Both the position numbers and the translations under genes were made by a program. The notes below the pieces were generated by a model. That model was given only the letters and a program-made list of their open reading frames with translations, was not told the origin of the DNA and ran no database searches. Source: Pseudomonadales bacterium (GTDB lineage: Bacteria > Pseudomonadota > Gammaproteobacteria > Pseudomonadales > Azotimanducaceae). Taken from it: 64,000 nt of DNA. The number at the start of each line of letters is the position of its first letter. Position 1 is the stretch's first letter. Positions 22,567 to 32,815 of this stretch are shown in pieces. Location of the stretch: NCBI GenBank assembly GCA_029251375.1, contig JAQXDL010000041.1:49997-113996 (forward strand). Direction: 5' to 3'.

Positions 22567-25500
22567 CTATTTCGCGTTATTTAGCTGCATCGCTTCGAGC
22601 GCGTTAGCAACTTCTGCGGGTGAACCAGAATTTTTGGCGAGTAATTTGTAGAACACAGGCACCACAAACAAGGTCATCAGTGTTGCCATACAAACGCCGG
22701 AAAAGATAACTACACCAAGTGTAATACGACTTTCTGAACCGGCGCCGGCGGTCATAATAAGAGGAATACTACCCATGATGGTCGACAAGGCTGTCATCAG
22801 CACGGGTCGCAAGCGAACCTCTGCCGCTTTTTCTAGCGCCGCGAGGAAATCCAGACCTTCATCTCTTAACTGATTGGTAAATTCAACGATCAAAATACCA
22901 TTTTTAGTCGATATCCCAATCAAGATAATAATACCAATGTCACTATAGATGTTCAGCGTACCGTTGGTGAGGTAGAGACCTAACAAAGCTCCAAAGGTTG
23001 CCAATGGAACGGTAATCATGATGACAATCGGGTGAATGAAACTCTCGAATTGGGCCGCCAGAACCAGAAACACGATCAACAGTGCCAACACAAAAGCAAA
23101 CATCAATCCGCCTTCAGATTCCTTTAACTCCAATGATTCGCCTTTGTAGTCAATCTGAGCCGACAAAGGCAGTTCCGTGCGAACAACATCCTCCAGGAAT
23201 TCGAGCGCCTCACTAAGCGAATAGCCGGGGGACAGGTTTGCGGAAATAGTTATTGCTCGCAAGCGGTTATAACGATTAAGTCGACCCGCATCTGCCCCAC
23301 TGACGACGCTGGTCAGACTCGATAAAGAGATAAGCTCACCTGTCACATCGGAGCGAACATAAATATTGGTCAAGTCAGACGCCGTTGCACGTTGGTCGAC
23401 TTTTGCCTGCACAACTACATCATATTCTTCGCCATCATCAACAAAGGTTGTTATCTCGCGCTCACTCATCATTGTCTGAAGCGTCCGACCAATTTCCTGT
23501 ACAGACACACCCAGATCAGCGGCGCGAGTCTTGTCCACCTCAACTAGCAATTGCGGTTTTGTTTCCTTGTAATCTGCCTGCACTCTGGCAAAGCCCGGAT
23601 TAGCTTGTGCGCGCGCCAACATAATGTCGCGCCACTCGGCCAATTCTTCATAATTACTGCCGCCGATAACAAACTGCACCGATTGGCCGCCGCCACCTTT
23701 CTGAACACCGCTACGCATGAAAGGGAAAGCACGGATACCAGGAATTTTTTTCCACTCAGCAGACAAGTTAGTCATGACCTCCTGCGTCGATAGCTTGCGG
23801 TCCTCCCAAGGAGACATGGTCACCAACGCTACAGCGCTATTAACGGAATCAGAACTGCCCCAGCCTGGCAAGAAAACCAGATACTTAACAACATCGCCTG
23901 ACTCGACATAAACATCGATGGTTTTTTCTAATTGCCTGAGTTGGCCTTGCATGAATTCAAAACTTGCGCCCTCTGGACCAATGACGCGGGTAAAGAAAAC
24001 ACCCTGATCTTCCTGGGGCGCAAAGGCTGTTGGGGTAACTTTGACAAGTCCAACGGTCGCTAAAACGACAAGACAAACGCCGGCGACAATCCACTTCGGT
24101 TTCTGCAAAGTGAAATGCAGCGCCTCGACATAGGCACGCTGCACAGAATGAAAAATATCGTCTACCTTGCGGGTTATCCAGCTCTCATGGGCATGACTGG
24201 TGAGTAGTTTCGAACACAACATGGTGGTCAGCGACAACGCCAGCACACTCGAAAATATCACAGCCGTGCCAATGGTGACCGCCAGCTCAGAGAAAATGAT
24301 ACCGAGATTCCCATCAAGAAATGCGATTGGTACAAACACTGCGATCAGCACAGCAGTCGTCGCAATAACCGCAAATGCGACTTGTCTGGAGCCATGAAAC
24401 GCAGCCAAGAGAGGAGGCTCACCTTCTTCTATGCGACGCTGGATATTCTCTAGCACAACAATTGAGTCGTCCACCACCAAGCCAATGGCAAGCACAAGCC
24501 CCAGCAACGTAATTAAATTGACAGAGTAACCGAAGGCGGAAAGACCGATAAAAGAAGAAATCAAACAGACTGGAATCGTTACCGCTGGGATTATCATCGC
24601 GCGAACCGTTCCAAGGAACATGTAGATCACCAGCGATACCAACAACATGGTGATAGCCAATGTTTTATAGACGGAGTTGATGGCAGCTTCGATGAACACC
24701 GAGTCATCTGAGCTTGCGACCAGCTGCATACCTTGAGGCAAATTGGCATTAATTGCAGCAGCGGTTCTGTTGGTGCCCCGCAGCACTTCCAGCGTGTTAG
24801 CTGTCGATTGTTTTACCATGCCCAAGCCAACGGTAGGCACCGCATTACCGCGGAATTCGTTGCGGTAGGTTCGAGGACCGATCTCAACGTCGGCAACATC
24901 ACCCAACCGAATCAACTGGCCAGCACTGCCTCGGCCAATCGTCAGAGCGGCGAAATCCTCGGCAGACTCGTAAACACGCTTCACCCTCACCGTAAATTCT
25001 CGCTGCTGAGAATCGATTCTACCGGCAGGCAGTTCGACGTTCTGTGCGCGCAGCGCGCGTTCGACATCTGTCACCGTTAAGCCTCTGGCGGCTAGGGAGA
25101 CTCGATCAAGCCAGATTCGCATTGAATAACGACCTGCGCCGCTAAGGGAGACGTTTGCGACGCCATCCACAACCGTAAACTGATCAACCAAATACCTTTC
25201 TGCATAGTCGGTTAATGCCATGCTATCGAGGTTTTCACCGGTCAATGAAAACCATTGTATAGGCCTTGCGTCACTATCGGCTTTGGCTATTCGAGGCGAC
25301 TTAGCATCTTCCGGCAATCGATTGATAATTCTGGAAACGCGATCGCGCACATCATTTGCAGCCTGATCGATATCTCGTTCAACATTAAATTCGACGCTAA
25401 TGCGTGACGATCCATCTCGACTGGATGAGCTAATCGATTCTACACCTTCAATGCCGCTAATTTGATCTTCGACGATCTGGGTGACTTTCGTTTCGATCAC

Positions 25501-25671
25501 CTGCGCTGATGCGCCGGGGTATGAGGTTGAAATTGAGACAATCGGTGGGTTCGTTTCTGGGTACTCTCGAAGCGGCAAGTCTGTAAAAGAAAGCACGCCA
25601 ATCGCCAGAATAAGCAAACTAATCACAGACGCAAACACGGGTCGTTTTACAGAAAGATCTGAAATCATCAT
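22567..25671 (-). CDS. RND efflux permease (AcrB/MexB-like)
   Basis: Inner-membrane resistance-nodulation-division transporter of 1034 residues, the proton-driven pump of a tripartite efflux system. Seen: N-terminal SVKRPVFASVISLLILAIG (TM1), GVESISSSSRDGSS in the pore domain, paired Asp residues in TM4 (VVDDSIVVLENI) for proton relay, and the C-terminal helices ending with GVVIFSGVCMATLMTLFVVPVFY. An optimal GGAGG site precedes the ATG at 25671. It follows its adaptor by 20 bp. The sequence type is that of the multidrug (HAE1) class; no outer-membrane TolC gene is linked. Confidence 0.96.
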   Translation of the reverse strand: MMISDLSVKRPVFASVISLLILAIGVLSFTDLPLREYPETNPPIVSISTSYPGASAQVIETKVTQIVEDQISGIEGVESISSSSRDGSSRISVEFNVERDIDQAANDVRDRVSRIINRLPEDAKSPRIAKADSDARPIQWFSLTGENLDSMALTDYAERYLVDQFTVVDGVANVSLSGAGRYSMRIWLDRVSLAARGLTVTDVERALRAQNVELPAGRIDSQQREFTVRVKRVYESAEDFAALTIGRGSAGQLIRLGDVADVEIGPRTYRNEFRGNAVPTVGLGMVKQSTANTLEVLRGTNRTAAAINANLPQGMQLVASSDDSVFIEAAINSVYKTLAITMLLVSLVIYMFLGTVRAMIIPAVTIPVCLISSFIGLSAFGYSVNLITLLGLVLAIGLVVDDSIVVLENIQRRIEEGEPPLLAAFHGSRQVAFAVIATTAVLIAVFVPIAFLDGNLGIIFSELAVTIGTAVIFSSVLALSLTTMLCSKLLTSHAHESWITRKVDDIFHSVQRAYVEALHFTLQKPKWIVAGVCLVVLATVGLVKVTPTAFAPQEDQGVFFTRVIGPEGASFEFMQGQLRQLEKTIDVYVESGDVVKYLVFLPGWGSSDSVNSAVALVTMSPWEDRKLSTQEVMTNLSAEWKKIPGIRAFPFMRSGVQKGGGGQSVQFVIGGSNYEELAEWRDIMLARAQANPGFARVQADYKETKPQLLVEVDKTRAADLGVSVQEIGRTLQTMMSEREITTFVDDGEEYDVVVQAKVDQRATASDLTNIYVRSDVTGELISLSSLTSVVSGADAGRLNRYNRLRAITISANLSPGYSLSEALEFLEDVVRTELPLSAQIDYKGESLELKESEGGLMFAFVLALLIVFLVLAAQFESFIHPIVIMITVPLATFGALLGLYLTNGTLNIYSDIGIIILIGISTKNGILIVEFTNQLRDEGLDFLAALEKAAEVRLRPVLMTALSTIMGSIPLIMTAGAGSESRITLGVVIFSGVCMATLMTLFVVPVFYKLLAKNSGSPAEVANALEAMQLNNAK

Positions 25672-25691
25672 AGCAGCCCCTCCTTACCTCA

Positions 25692-26780
25692 TTATCCAGC
25701 TTTACCCGCTACGTTGACTTGGTCAGCCTTGATGATAACTTTACTGCCAGGCCGAAGCTTCATCGCACCTTGCGTGACAACTTGCTGTCCCGCGCTGATA
25801 CCGCCAAGCACTTCAATCAGCCCAGGTTGAATACGACCTGTGGTTATCTCGACTCTATTAGCGACACCATCGGCCACCACATACACATATTGTTTAGCTT
25901 GCACAGGGATCACTGATTCTTCTGGCACTGCCAGTACCTCTTTGCGACTGCGTATCAGACTAACAGTCAGTAGCATGCCGGGCCTTAATCGCCTATCGTC
26001 GTTTTTCAGCAGCGCGCGCACCGTTACTGTTCTAGTGACGGGATCGACCCTTGAATTAATCGTTTCAACTCGGCCGACAAAAACCTCATTTTCATAGGCG
26101 CCACTTTTTGCATTGATTTCCATACCGGGCTTCAATGCAGATAGAAAATTCTCCGGCACTGAGAAGTCGAGTTTGATGACTGAAATATCATCTAGCGTGG
26201 TAACAACAGTATTGATCGTTAATAGTGACCCCGGGCTGACTTGTCTGAATCCCAACACACCGCTAAAGGGTGCCCTAATCAAACGCTCATCCAGCCGCGC
26301 GACAATCGCTTCAAAGCGCGCCTGAGCAGTCTGCATCCGTGCCTGTTCAATATCTAACTGCGTCTCGGATGCTAATCGTTGATCGATCATATTTTTCATT
26401 CGATCGAACTGACGCGTTGATTCATCCACGGCCGCTTGAGCTTCGGCTAGCTGAGCGGTCTCTTCAGAATTAGTGAGCTCGACCAGGATCTGCCCCGCCG
26501 TGGCGTACATGCCGTCATCAAAATTTACTTTTTGAACCAGGTCTGTGACCTTCGATGTGATGGAGATAGATTCGTTCGCACGTGTTGTACCTATTGACTC
26601 GACATCGTCAACAAACGTGATCATTTTTGCAGGCTGGGTCACCACAATAGTTTCCCCGCCGCGGGGATATCCGCCGCTTACCTTTTGATTATCCATGTAG
26701 GTTTTTACGGTCCAGCCGGCTATACCCAGGAAAACCAGGAAAAAAACCAAAAAAATGGGGTGCTGCTTTAGCAAAGTCAC
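25692..26780 (-). CDS. RND periplasmic adaptor (membrane fusion protein)
   Basis: Membrane fusion protein pairing with the downstream RND permease. It has an N-terminal anchor helix, a lipoyl/hairpin region including AEAQAAVDESTRQFDRMKN (coiled coil), a barrel-sandwich return RAPFSGVLGFRQVSPGSLL and a beta-barrel with TVRALLKNDDRRLRPGML. An upstream frame to a TTG at 26819 exists, but AAGGA six bases before the GTG at 26780 marks the better start (362 residues). The two genes form an operon, read from a promoter within 26781-27000. Confidence 0.93.
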   Translation of the reverse strand: MTLLKQHPIFLVFFLVFLGIAGWTVKTYMDNQKVSGGYPRGGETIVVTQPAKMITFVDDVESIGTTRANESISITSKVTDLVQKVNFDDGMYATAGQILVELTNSEETAQLAEAQAAVDESTRQFDRMKNMIDQRLASETQLDIEQARMQTAQARFEAIVARLDERLIRAPFSGVLGFRQVSPGSLLTINTVVTTLDDISVIKLDFSVPENFLSALKPGMEINAKSGAYENEVFVGRVETINSRVDPVTRTVTVRALLKNDDRRLRPGMLLTVSLIRSRKEVLAVPEESVIPVQAKQYVYVVADGVANRVEITTGRIQPGLIEVLGGISAGQQVVTQGAMKLRPGSKVIIKADQVNVAGKAG

Positions 26781-26819
26781 ACTGTTTCCTTGAACATACT
26801 CGTTGTACGCGTTGAGCAA

Positions 26820-27151
26820 CTAATTAGCCTTACCGGTTAGCATTAGCCATTAGCTCAAACATCTAGCACGACTTTATCATTTCGCCAAGCGGCGCTTTGA
26901 ACATTCGAGCGTCGGCATTATTCTGGCGCGATACTTCCAATTGAACCGACCAGCCGGACAACGGTTAATATCTGTATTGAGACAAAGATAGCCTAACAGA
27001 TATAAAACACGCGCCGGCATGGATCGCCTGCAGAATTGCGCAAACTGGGCTAATTATCCGCATTACCAATACAGCAGGGAACCATATCGCAATCAATTTT
27101 CACCCTGGCTCATATTTATGAGCCAGGCCACAAGGATTTAAAGACAGCTGC
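26820..27151. other. intergenic region with a strong hairpin
   Basis: About 330 bp upstream of the RND operon and downstream of the esterase gene. It holds the RND promoter region and the hairpin at 27104-27127. No open frame worth calling was found. Confidence 0.5.
27104..27127. terminator. 10-bp perfect hairpin after esterase gene
   Basis: Stem CCTGGCTCAT/ATGAGCCAGG with a 4-nt loop ATTT, lying about 40 bp beyond the esterase stop. The T-run on either strand is poor, so termination is likely but not certain. An mRNA-stabilising hairpin is the alternative. Confidence 0.5.
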
Positions 27152-27185
27152 TTAGTCTTGCCAACCCATTAGTCTTGCCAACGTC
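27152..27185. repeat. 17-bp direct duplication at esterase stop
   Basis: The unit TTAGTCTTGCCAACCCA is present at 27152-27168 and again (14 of 14 bases, then diverging) from 27169. The second copy is the real 3' end of the esterase gene, so the first is a duplicated stop-codon region downstream. Confidence 0.8.
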
Positions 27186-28758
27186 GCGCCATGATGGCAT
27201 TGACAATATTCAGCTCTCGCTGCAACAAATTTCGCTTCACTTCAAATTTCTTATCAATCGTCATGTAAGACATATCAACACGATCGTAACGGGGCCATGC
27301 GGTACCTTTTTCGCTGGAAGGAACACCTGTTTTCGCAAAATTGACCCAATAATCAGACAACATATCACCGAGTTTAGCTTCCGAGCGAGTGGCTTTAGAC
27401 CCATCAAAGGTTGTCGATTCGTTATTAAAGACATAACGAATCTCAGCGGCATGATAGGCGCCTAATTTACCTTCCATCGGCGCTGGGGGAACAAAGGTGA
27501 AGTAATACAACCATGTGTCTTTATTTCGATCACTCGCCAACGTTGCCCAGCGCGTCATATTCCAAGTAAAGATCATATCTCGGAACATCGCATAGCTCGC
27601 CGATGTGAAATCTTTTTCGAAGTTATAGACAGCCAATAACTGATCGGTAAATTCTCCCCCCATCTGCTCGAACATTTTATGAGCGGAATTAGCGTCTTTC
27701 GGTGCCGCCATCAAATTGGTACCTTCGTCGGCATTCGAACCTATTAGCAGAGAGACATCATTTTGCTTACCATCTCGATATATTTTAGCGATGTGATCAG
27801 GAAAAACCCAACCATCAACATTCGGCTGCGACAAACTTTGCGATTCGAAAGTCGCAAAGCCGTCTAAAATCTCATCGCTGCTCAGTCGTCGTAACTGCGC
27901 GATTTCTTTAGCCTCCAAATGTTCTGCGAAGCGCTCACCGGTTGCCTGCGCACTTGGTACACTATCCGATTCGGACAACAGTAAAGGCATCGGGTCAAAC
28001 TTAGCGCCGCTTTGACCGATAGCGCGTTGAAATAAACCGGCGGCTAGGGGTGACGCCGTCAAGTGATTGACACTCCATGAACCGGCTGACTCACCAAAAA
28101 TCGTCACATTACTGGGGTCGCCGCCAAATGAAGCGATGTTATTTTGCACCCACTTTAGTGCCTCTATCTGATCCAGCGTACCGTAGTTACCAGAACTACT
28201 ATGCTCGGACTCTTGCGTTAACTCTGAATGCGCCAGGTAACCAAAAGGCCCGAGACGGTAGTTTATGGTTACAAGCACAACGCCTTTCTCGGCAAGTTTA
28301 GTGCCATCGTAAAATGCGGATCCGCCGGTGCCACGGGTCAATGCGCCACCGTGTATCCAAACCATCACCGCGGCCGGTTTTTCGGCGTCAACATTTGCAG
28401 TCCATACATTTAGATAAAGACAGTCTTCACTAGAGGGTGGAGAAGGTCTGGTAAACATTGAGCCCAACGGATAGGGCTCTTGAGAGCATTGCGGACTAAA
28501 CTCGGTTGCGAGTCTCTTGCCTCGCCACGCAGGTGCTGCCTTAGGCTCTTTCCATCGTAAATCGCCAATAGGCGGCACCGCAAAAGGAATACTTTTAAAG
28601 GAAGCGACTGTACCGCTTTGCTCACCGACTAATACGCCCTGCTCGGTTTCAAGCTCTAGCGGCGCCGCCATCGCTAGGGTGCAAACCAATCCAGAGAGCA
28701 GCAACGTGAAGCTTAGCCTGAGATGTTTTTTTACATTGGGTGTGCGTTTTTTTCTCAT
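27169..28758 (-). CDS. secreted type-B carboxylesterase
   Basis: Exported carboxylesterase/cholinesterase-fold hydrolase of 529 residues. The signal peptide has a basic start, a hydrophobic core and a cleavage site after Ala-Met-Ala near residue 31. The oxyanion motif is VWIHGGAL (133-140), the nucleophile Ser224 in FGESAGSWS, the acid probably the Glu in SNADEGTNL, and the base His in GAYHAAEIRYVFN. A disulfide is likely at Cys91/Cys113 (SPQCSQEP, EDCLYLN). The substrate is not predictable; such enzymes act on carboxylic esters, lactones or xenobiotics. A relative is encoded at 51815-53590. Confidence 0.92.
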   Translation of the reverse strand: MRKKRTPNVKKHLRLSFTLLLSGLVCTLAMAAPLELETEQGVLVGEQSGTVASFKSIPFAVPPIGDLRWKEPKAAPAWRGKRLATEFSPQCSQEPYPLGSMFTRPSPPSSEDCLYLNVWTANVDAEKPAAVMVWIHGGALTRGTGGSAFYDGTKLAEKGVVLVTINYRLGPFGYLAHSELTQESEHSSSGNYGTLDQIEALKWVQNNIASFGGDPSNVTIFGESAGSWSVNHLTASPLAAGLFQRAIGQSGAKFDPMPLLLSESDSVPSAQATGERFAEHLEAKEIAQLRRLSSDEILDGFATFESQSLSQPNVDGWVFPDHIAKIYRDGKQNDVSLLIGSNADEGTNLMAAPKDANSAHKMFEQMGGEFTDQLLAVYNFEKDFTSASYAMFRDMIFTWNMTRWATLASDRNKDTWLYYFTFVPPAPMEGKLGAYHAAEIRYVFNNESTTFDGSKATRSEAKLGDMLSDYWVNFAKTGVPSSEKGTAWPRYDRVDMSYMTIDKKFEVKRNLLQRELNIVNAIMARRWQD

Positions 28759-29054
28759 TATTATCTGCCCTGAAATTATCTACTCGGCATTCTTGTAATT
28801 TGCGTCAAACACGCAACTCATCTTTATTGTTTACGCCGATCGCTCCAAGCGCGTTGATCGCAATGCGCGCCTACGTGAAAATATTTAGCTCACAAAGACT
28901 ATAGATTTGATTGAAGTATTTCCATCACCGCATGCCGTTTGGTCTGACCACTGCCGCACATAGGTGACGTTTGAAATGGGCAACACGGTCTATGAATAAG
29001 TCTGCCACGACGCAAACGTGACGGATGCCAGTGATTCTAAGGACGCTGTAGCGA
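28759..29054. other. intergenic region, no gene seen
   Basis: Just under 300 bp between two minus-strand hydrolase genes. No open frame or strong hairpin is convincing. It should carry the promoter of the esterase gene. Confidence 0.4.
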
Positions 29055-30275
29055 CTAATGACTCAAATGATCCGCAATCTGATGAATAGCGGATAAGGTA
29101 TCAACTTTATACTCAGCATTAAGGGCTGATGGCCAGGTTGACAGCTTAACCACCAACAAGTCCTGCACCGGATTGATGTAAATCAGCTGGCCAAAAATAC
29201 CGACACACATCATTGCCTTATCAACGGAATCTTCTATCCAAAATTGATTTTTATAAGCGCCATCTGGCAAGCCTATACTGCCTGTAGCGGCAAACATTTG
29301 ATGATTTGCACTGCGAGTTGCGGCAACCCATGCGGCGGGTACGACCTGTTCGCCGGCAAGATTTTTACCTTCATTAAGATACAGTAAACCAAACCGCGCA
29401 TAGTCACGCAGGCAGGCATTGAAGCCACCATCAGCGATGCCATAGCCACTGGAGTCAATGGTAAAGTTGGCGTCCAGTTCAGCACCAATGTGCCGCCATA
29501 ACAGCTCGGATACAATTTGCGGCAGTCTTTGGCCAGTCACTTTTTCCATACAGAAAGCTAGCACATCGGTTTCAATAGACCGATACAACCAACGAGATCC
29601 ATGAGGCTCTTCAAGGGTCTTCAGACCCAGAATTTGTTCCCAAATATTGTTTGGCGCAATCACACCTGGCGGTGCCTGGCGCCAGCCTGACGCAATCTCG
29701 GTTAGCGCAACGTCAGAATTTTCGTCAATGTAAGCTTCTGAATATGCCACGCCACTTGCCATATCCAATAGATGCTGAATTGTGGCGCCGGCATAGGCAG
29801 TCTGTTTTAGCTCAGGCAAATAGTGCGTAACCTGTTGCTTGAGATCGATCAGCCCTTGTTCGACTAAAACTCCTAAAGCGGCTGCGGTAATGGACTTGGC
29901 CATTGATTGGGACAGATGCAGTTTAGATGCGTCCAGAAAACCAAAATAAGATTCCTGCTTAACGGCACCGTTATGCACGACAAGGAAACCATCTGTATAA
30001 GTCTCGTCTAGAAACGTATCCAACTCGCATCTGCCAAGATGCGGCAAATTAAGCACCATTGAATCGAGTCTGGCGGGGGATTTTCTCAAGTCGAACGCAT
30101 CGTCGTGACCAATTGCGCCGCTGCTGACAACAGCTGTGTCCAAAAACTCACTCACATGCTGAAAAGACCATCGATTCCAAGGCGGCGAATCCCAGGTCTG
30201 TCGTGGCAGGTTAGCCAATTGATTTGCCTGCATTTCGGCGGGCACGCCAGCTGAGTTTTTGTAACTCATTGTCAT
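29055..30275 (-). CDS. serine hydrolase, class C beta-lactamase fold
   Basis: Cytoplasmic beta-lactamase-related serine hydrolase of 406 residues. The nucleophile motif is SQSMAKS (Ser-Met-Ala-Lys, S-x-x-K type), followed by GLIDLKQQVTHYLPEL, and the tyrosine motif appears as LYRSIETD instead of the usual Tyr-x-Asn. This combination resembles 6-aminohexanoate-dimer hydrolase (NylB)-like and EstB-like proteins rather than true beta-lactamases. There is no signal peptide. The substrate is unknown; ester or amide hydrolysis is inferred. It stands alone between the esterase and the TPR gene. Confidence 0.87.
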   Translation of the reverse strand: MTMSYKNSAGVPAEMQANQLANLPRQTWDSPPWNRWSFQHVSEFLDTAVVSSGAIGHDDAFDLRKSPARLDSMVLNLPHLGRCELDTFLDETYTDGFLVVHNGAVKQESYFGFLDASKLHLSQSMAKSITAAALGVLVEQGLIDLKQQVTHYLPELKQTAYAGATIQHLLDMASGVAYSEAYIDENSDVALTEIASGWRQAPPGVIAPNNIWEQILGLKTLEEPHGSRWLYRSIETDVLAFCMEKVTGQRLPQIVSELLWRHIGAELDANFTIDSSGYGIADGGFNACLRDYARFGLLYLNEGKNLAGEQVVPAAWVAATRSANHQMFAATGSIGLPDGAYKNQFWIEDSVDKAMMCVGIFGQLIYINPVQDLLVVKLSTWPSALNAEYKVDTLSAIHQIADHLSH

Positions 30276-30462
30276 TGTCCATACTAGAATCTAGACCATT
30301 CTTGCTGGCTTTAAACGACATCACAACAAAAAACCAAACTAATAATCGCCTATTCCGGATACCGATAGCATTAGGACAAATCTATCTATCCAGAAGGTAA
30401 TTTTGCTATTCTTATACTCTAGACCAACAACCCCCTAAGTCACCTCTGCGCGGTAATCTGAT

Positions 30463-31626
30463 TTGCACCTCCTTTTAATTTTTCTTCTGCTTTTGCCAGC
30501 AGCAACTTTCGCTGCAGCGGAACAACTCGGGAAACAACTCGATAAACAACTCGATGAACAGCTCGACAACCTTAGAGCCACCGGGACTCAGTATCGTTTA
30601 AAGGGTGATTTCGATGCCTCCTATGGGGTCTTTGAGGAAATTCGTGATACAGCGCCGCAGGATCCAACCTATGCTGTGTTTCGACTTAACACCCTCAGTA
30701 CCCACCTAAGCTGGGAAGAATCTCAAACTCAATATGATGAGGAATTACTCGAACTGTCTAAAACAGTGCTGAATTGGTGTGAAAATTCGAGCGACGTTAG
30801 AGCCAACCTTTATTGTGGACATACGCACTTCACCTTGGCTTTTTTCAACGGATTACGCGGCAATTACATCCGCGCTGGTCGGCACGGCTCAAATGCCATC
30901 GACTATTTTGAATCAGCCCTGACGGCGCAACCCGACTTACTCGAAGCAAAAATGTATTTGGGTGTTTCCTACTACTACGCGGACAATCTACCGAGCTTTT
31001 TGAAAGTCATAAGCCGTTTGTTGTGGTTCATACCAACGGGGAACTCTGAGAAAAGCCTACCGTACCTTCAAGGTGTGATTGAATCCGACTCACAACTCGC
31101 CGATGTTGCTTTGTATATCTACGCAACATTACTCGTCGACGGAGTCGGCGCTGAACAACAAGAAGCCATAAGATCATTGCAATTACTTATTAATCGATAC
31201 CCAGAAAATACCCGCTTCAAACTGCGACTCATATCGGTATTTGTTTTAGAAAGTGAGTTCGACTTAGCACTGGCGATGACCAATGCTGCACTGGCACAGC
31301 AAGATATATCAAACCTCGACCGCAGCCTGCTCGATCTCTGGAGGACACAATCGTTGTTAGGACTCGGGCTGTTCGATGAGGCGACACAGGCCTTCAAACA
31401 GGTAGACCTTGAAGGTTTGGATGCAGCTGAACCTGTTCCGGGCTGGAGCATGGCTTGGCAATTTTTAACCCAAGCGCAGCTGCATGATCTGAACCAACAG
31501 CGCAAAGAAGCCATTGAAAACTACCGACGGGTGATCGATTTAAGCAAGAAAACCTTTATCAGTCCTGCGCTTTACGAAACCGCAGAAGCAGGGCTGCAGC
31601 AACCGTTCCAGCTCTCCACTAACTAG
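30463..31626 (+). CDS. exported TPR-repeat protein, unknown role
   Basis: Protein of 387 residues with a signal peptide (very Leu-rich core, Ala-rich cleavage region near residue 18) followed by a Gln-Leu-Asp repeat and then helical TPR-like repeats with recurring Tyr/Ala positions (for example FDASYGVFEEIRD and YRRVIDLSKK). It starts with TTG at 30463; no ATG precedes the signal peptide. Likely a periplasmic scaffold protein. The next gene downstream is an outer-membrane protein on the same strand, 200 bp away, so the two may work together (inference). Confidence 0.75.
   Translation: MHLLLIFLLLLPAATFAAAEQLGKQLDKQLDEQLDNLRATGTQYRLKGDFDASYGVFEEIRDTAPQDPTYAVFRLNTLSTHLSWEESQTQYDEELLELSKTVLNWCENSSDVRANLYCGHTHFTLAFFNGLRGNYIRAGRHGSNAIDYFESALTAQPDLLEAKMYLGVSYYYADNLPSFLKVISRLLWFIPTGNSEKSLPYLQGVIESDSQLADVALYIYATLLVDGVGAEQQEAIRSLQLLINRYPENTRFKLRLISVFVLESEFDLALAMTNAALAQQDISNLDRSLLDLWRTQSLLGLGLFDEATQAFKQVDLEGLDAAEPVPGWSMAWQFLTQAQLHDLNQQRKEAIENYRRVIDLSKKTFISPALYETAEAGLQQPFQLSTN
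30520..30567 (+). repeat. 12-bp tandem repeat in TPR gene
   Basis: Four 12-bp units (30520-30531, 30532-30543, 30544-30555, 30556-30567) encoding Lys/Glu-Gln-Leu-Asp/Gly just after the signal peptide. The frame is kept. Confidence 0.9.
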
Positions 31627-31827
31627 TTTGGCATCTGCCTTCGTTTAACCCGCACATCAAAATTGCGACTCAACCCACTTGGGCTTCTGTCGCGAAAAAT
31701 ACTTAGCACTCGATTGTTGTGCGTTTAGGCATGTTTTTTCTAACAACTTCATCTGATATCTGCCTGCAATTCTGTAATTGCGGGTGGTAAAATACGACCA
31801 TATTAATCCTTCAAATAGGACCTTACA

Positions 31828-32548
31828 TTGAAGAACCTTACATTATCGCTATTCGTCTTTTTGACTTTTTTTCGCCTGCGCACAAACAGCCCAAGCCGAA
31901 GAAGAGTGGCAGTTCGAGATTACCCCCTACCTGTGGGCAACCCAACTTGAGTCAGAAGTTCGTGTTGGTGAGTACAGTGCCGGCGCATCCCTAGAGTTTA
32001 GCGACATCGTTGATACCCTGGAAATGGGATTCATGGGCCAATTTGAAGCCAGAAAGGGGCGTTGGTCGGTTTACTCAGATCTTGTTTACTTCAACTTGGC
32101 TGATGACCAAGACTTGACACCCGTGACTGAAATCTCATCTGACCTAAAACAAACCGTTAGTCTCGTGATGGCAGGTTACAAACCTAAAAACTTGGAAGTG
32201 CTCGACGTCTACTTCGGCGTTCGATACGACAAAGTTGCCATTGACCTAGACCTCAACGGCGCCATTATCGACCGCGGCTTATCATCAAGTTTTGACTGGA
32301 TTGACCCCGTTGTTGGCGTTCGCGTCCGTTACCCATTAAATGATCAATGGTCTTTAGAGTCACAACTGTTCTATAGCGCTGGCAAAGCAGATTACACTGC
32401 ACTGGCAAACGCTGGCGTTCGTTGGGAGTTCGGTGAGAAATGGTCTTCGACATTCGCATATCGTTTTTCAGAGATTGACTACGATGACGAGCGCGGCTTT
32501 AAAGAGACCTCACAGGGTTTCCTGCTTGCCTTTGGCTACCGCTTCTAA
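31828..32548 (+). CDS. outer-membrane beta-barrel protein, frameshift in signal peptide
   Basis: Read with one T fewer in the run of seven T at 31866-31872, this gene encodes 239 residues. It has a signal peptide cut after Ala-Gln-Ala (about residue 23), then alternating polar/aromatic strands typical of a small outer-membrane barrel (EWQFEITPYLWATQLES near the start, C-terminal FLLAFGYRF ending in Phe). An AGGA site lies 7 bp before the TTG at 31828. As written, the TTG frame leaves the barrel frame at the T run, and the barrel frame alone has no start before ATG 32024, which would remove the export signal. Either the run is miscounted or this is a fresh +1 frameshift. The barrel shows no other damage. 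Confidence 0.75.
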
Positions 32549-32570
32549 CCAAGTCCAATTTAGTCCTTCT

Positions 32571-32621
32571 ATCAGATCGAGGCATCTATCTCGATCTGAT
32601 CAGCGGCTTGTTTCAGCCGCT
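32571..32621 (+). terminator. tandem hairpins after OMP gene
   Basis: Perfect 11-bp stem ATCAGATCGAG/CTCGATCTGAT with an 8-nt loop, directly followed by a 7-bp stem AGCGGCT/AGCCGCT. Such strong paired stems beyond the stop at 32548 suit transcription termination, though the T-run is weak. Confidence 0.6.
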
Positions 32622-32815
32622 TGATACCTTCTTCGATCAATCCTTGTGATACAGCCGCCTTCCCTAAAATCAATTCAACTTTTACTGAGGTCCTGTTGTA
32701 ACTGGGCTAGGTCGAATAAACACCCACCCCATGCTCACGCTCGTGTTGCTGAACCTGAACACGTAAGCTATTACACTGTTGGTTAAATGGAAGAGCAAAC
32801 AAAGGGAAACAGAAC

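Noticed and set aside
31866..31872. Programmed ribosomal -1 frameshift in the OMP gene
   Set aside because: The needed shift is +1, so the classic slippery heptamer mechanism does not apply; sequence error or homopolymer variation is simpler.
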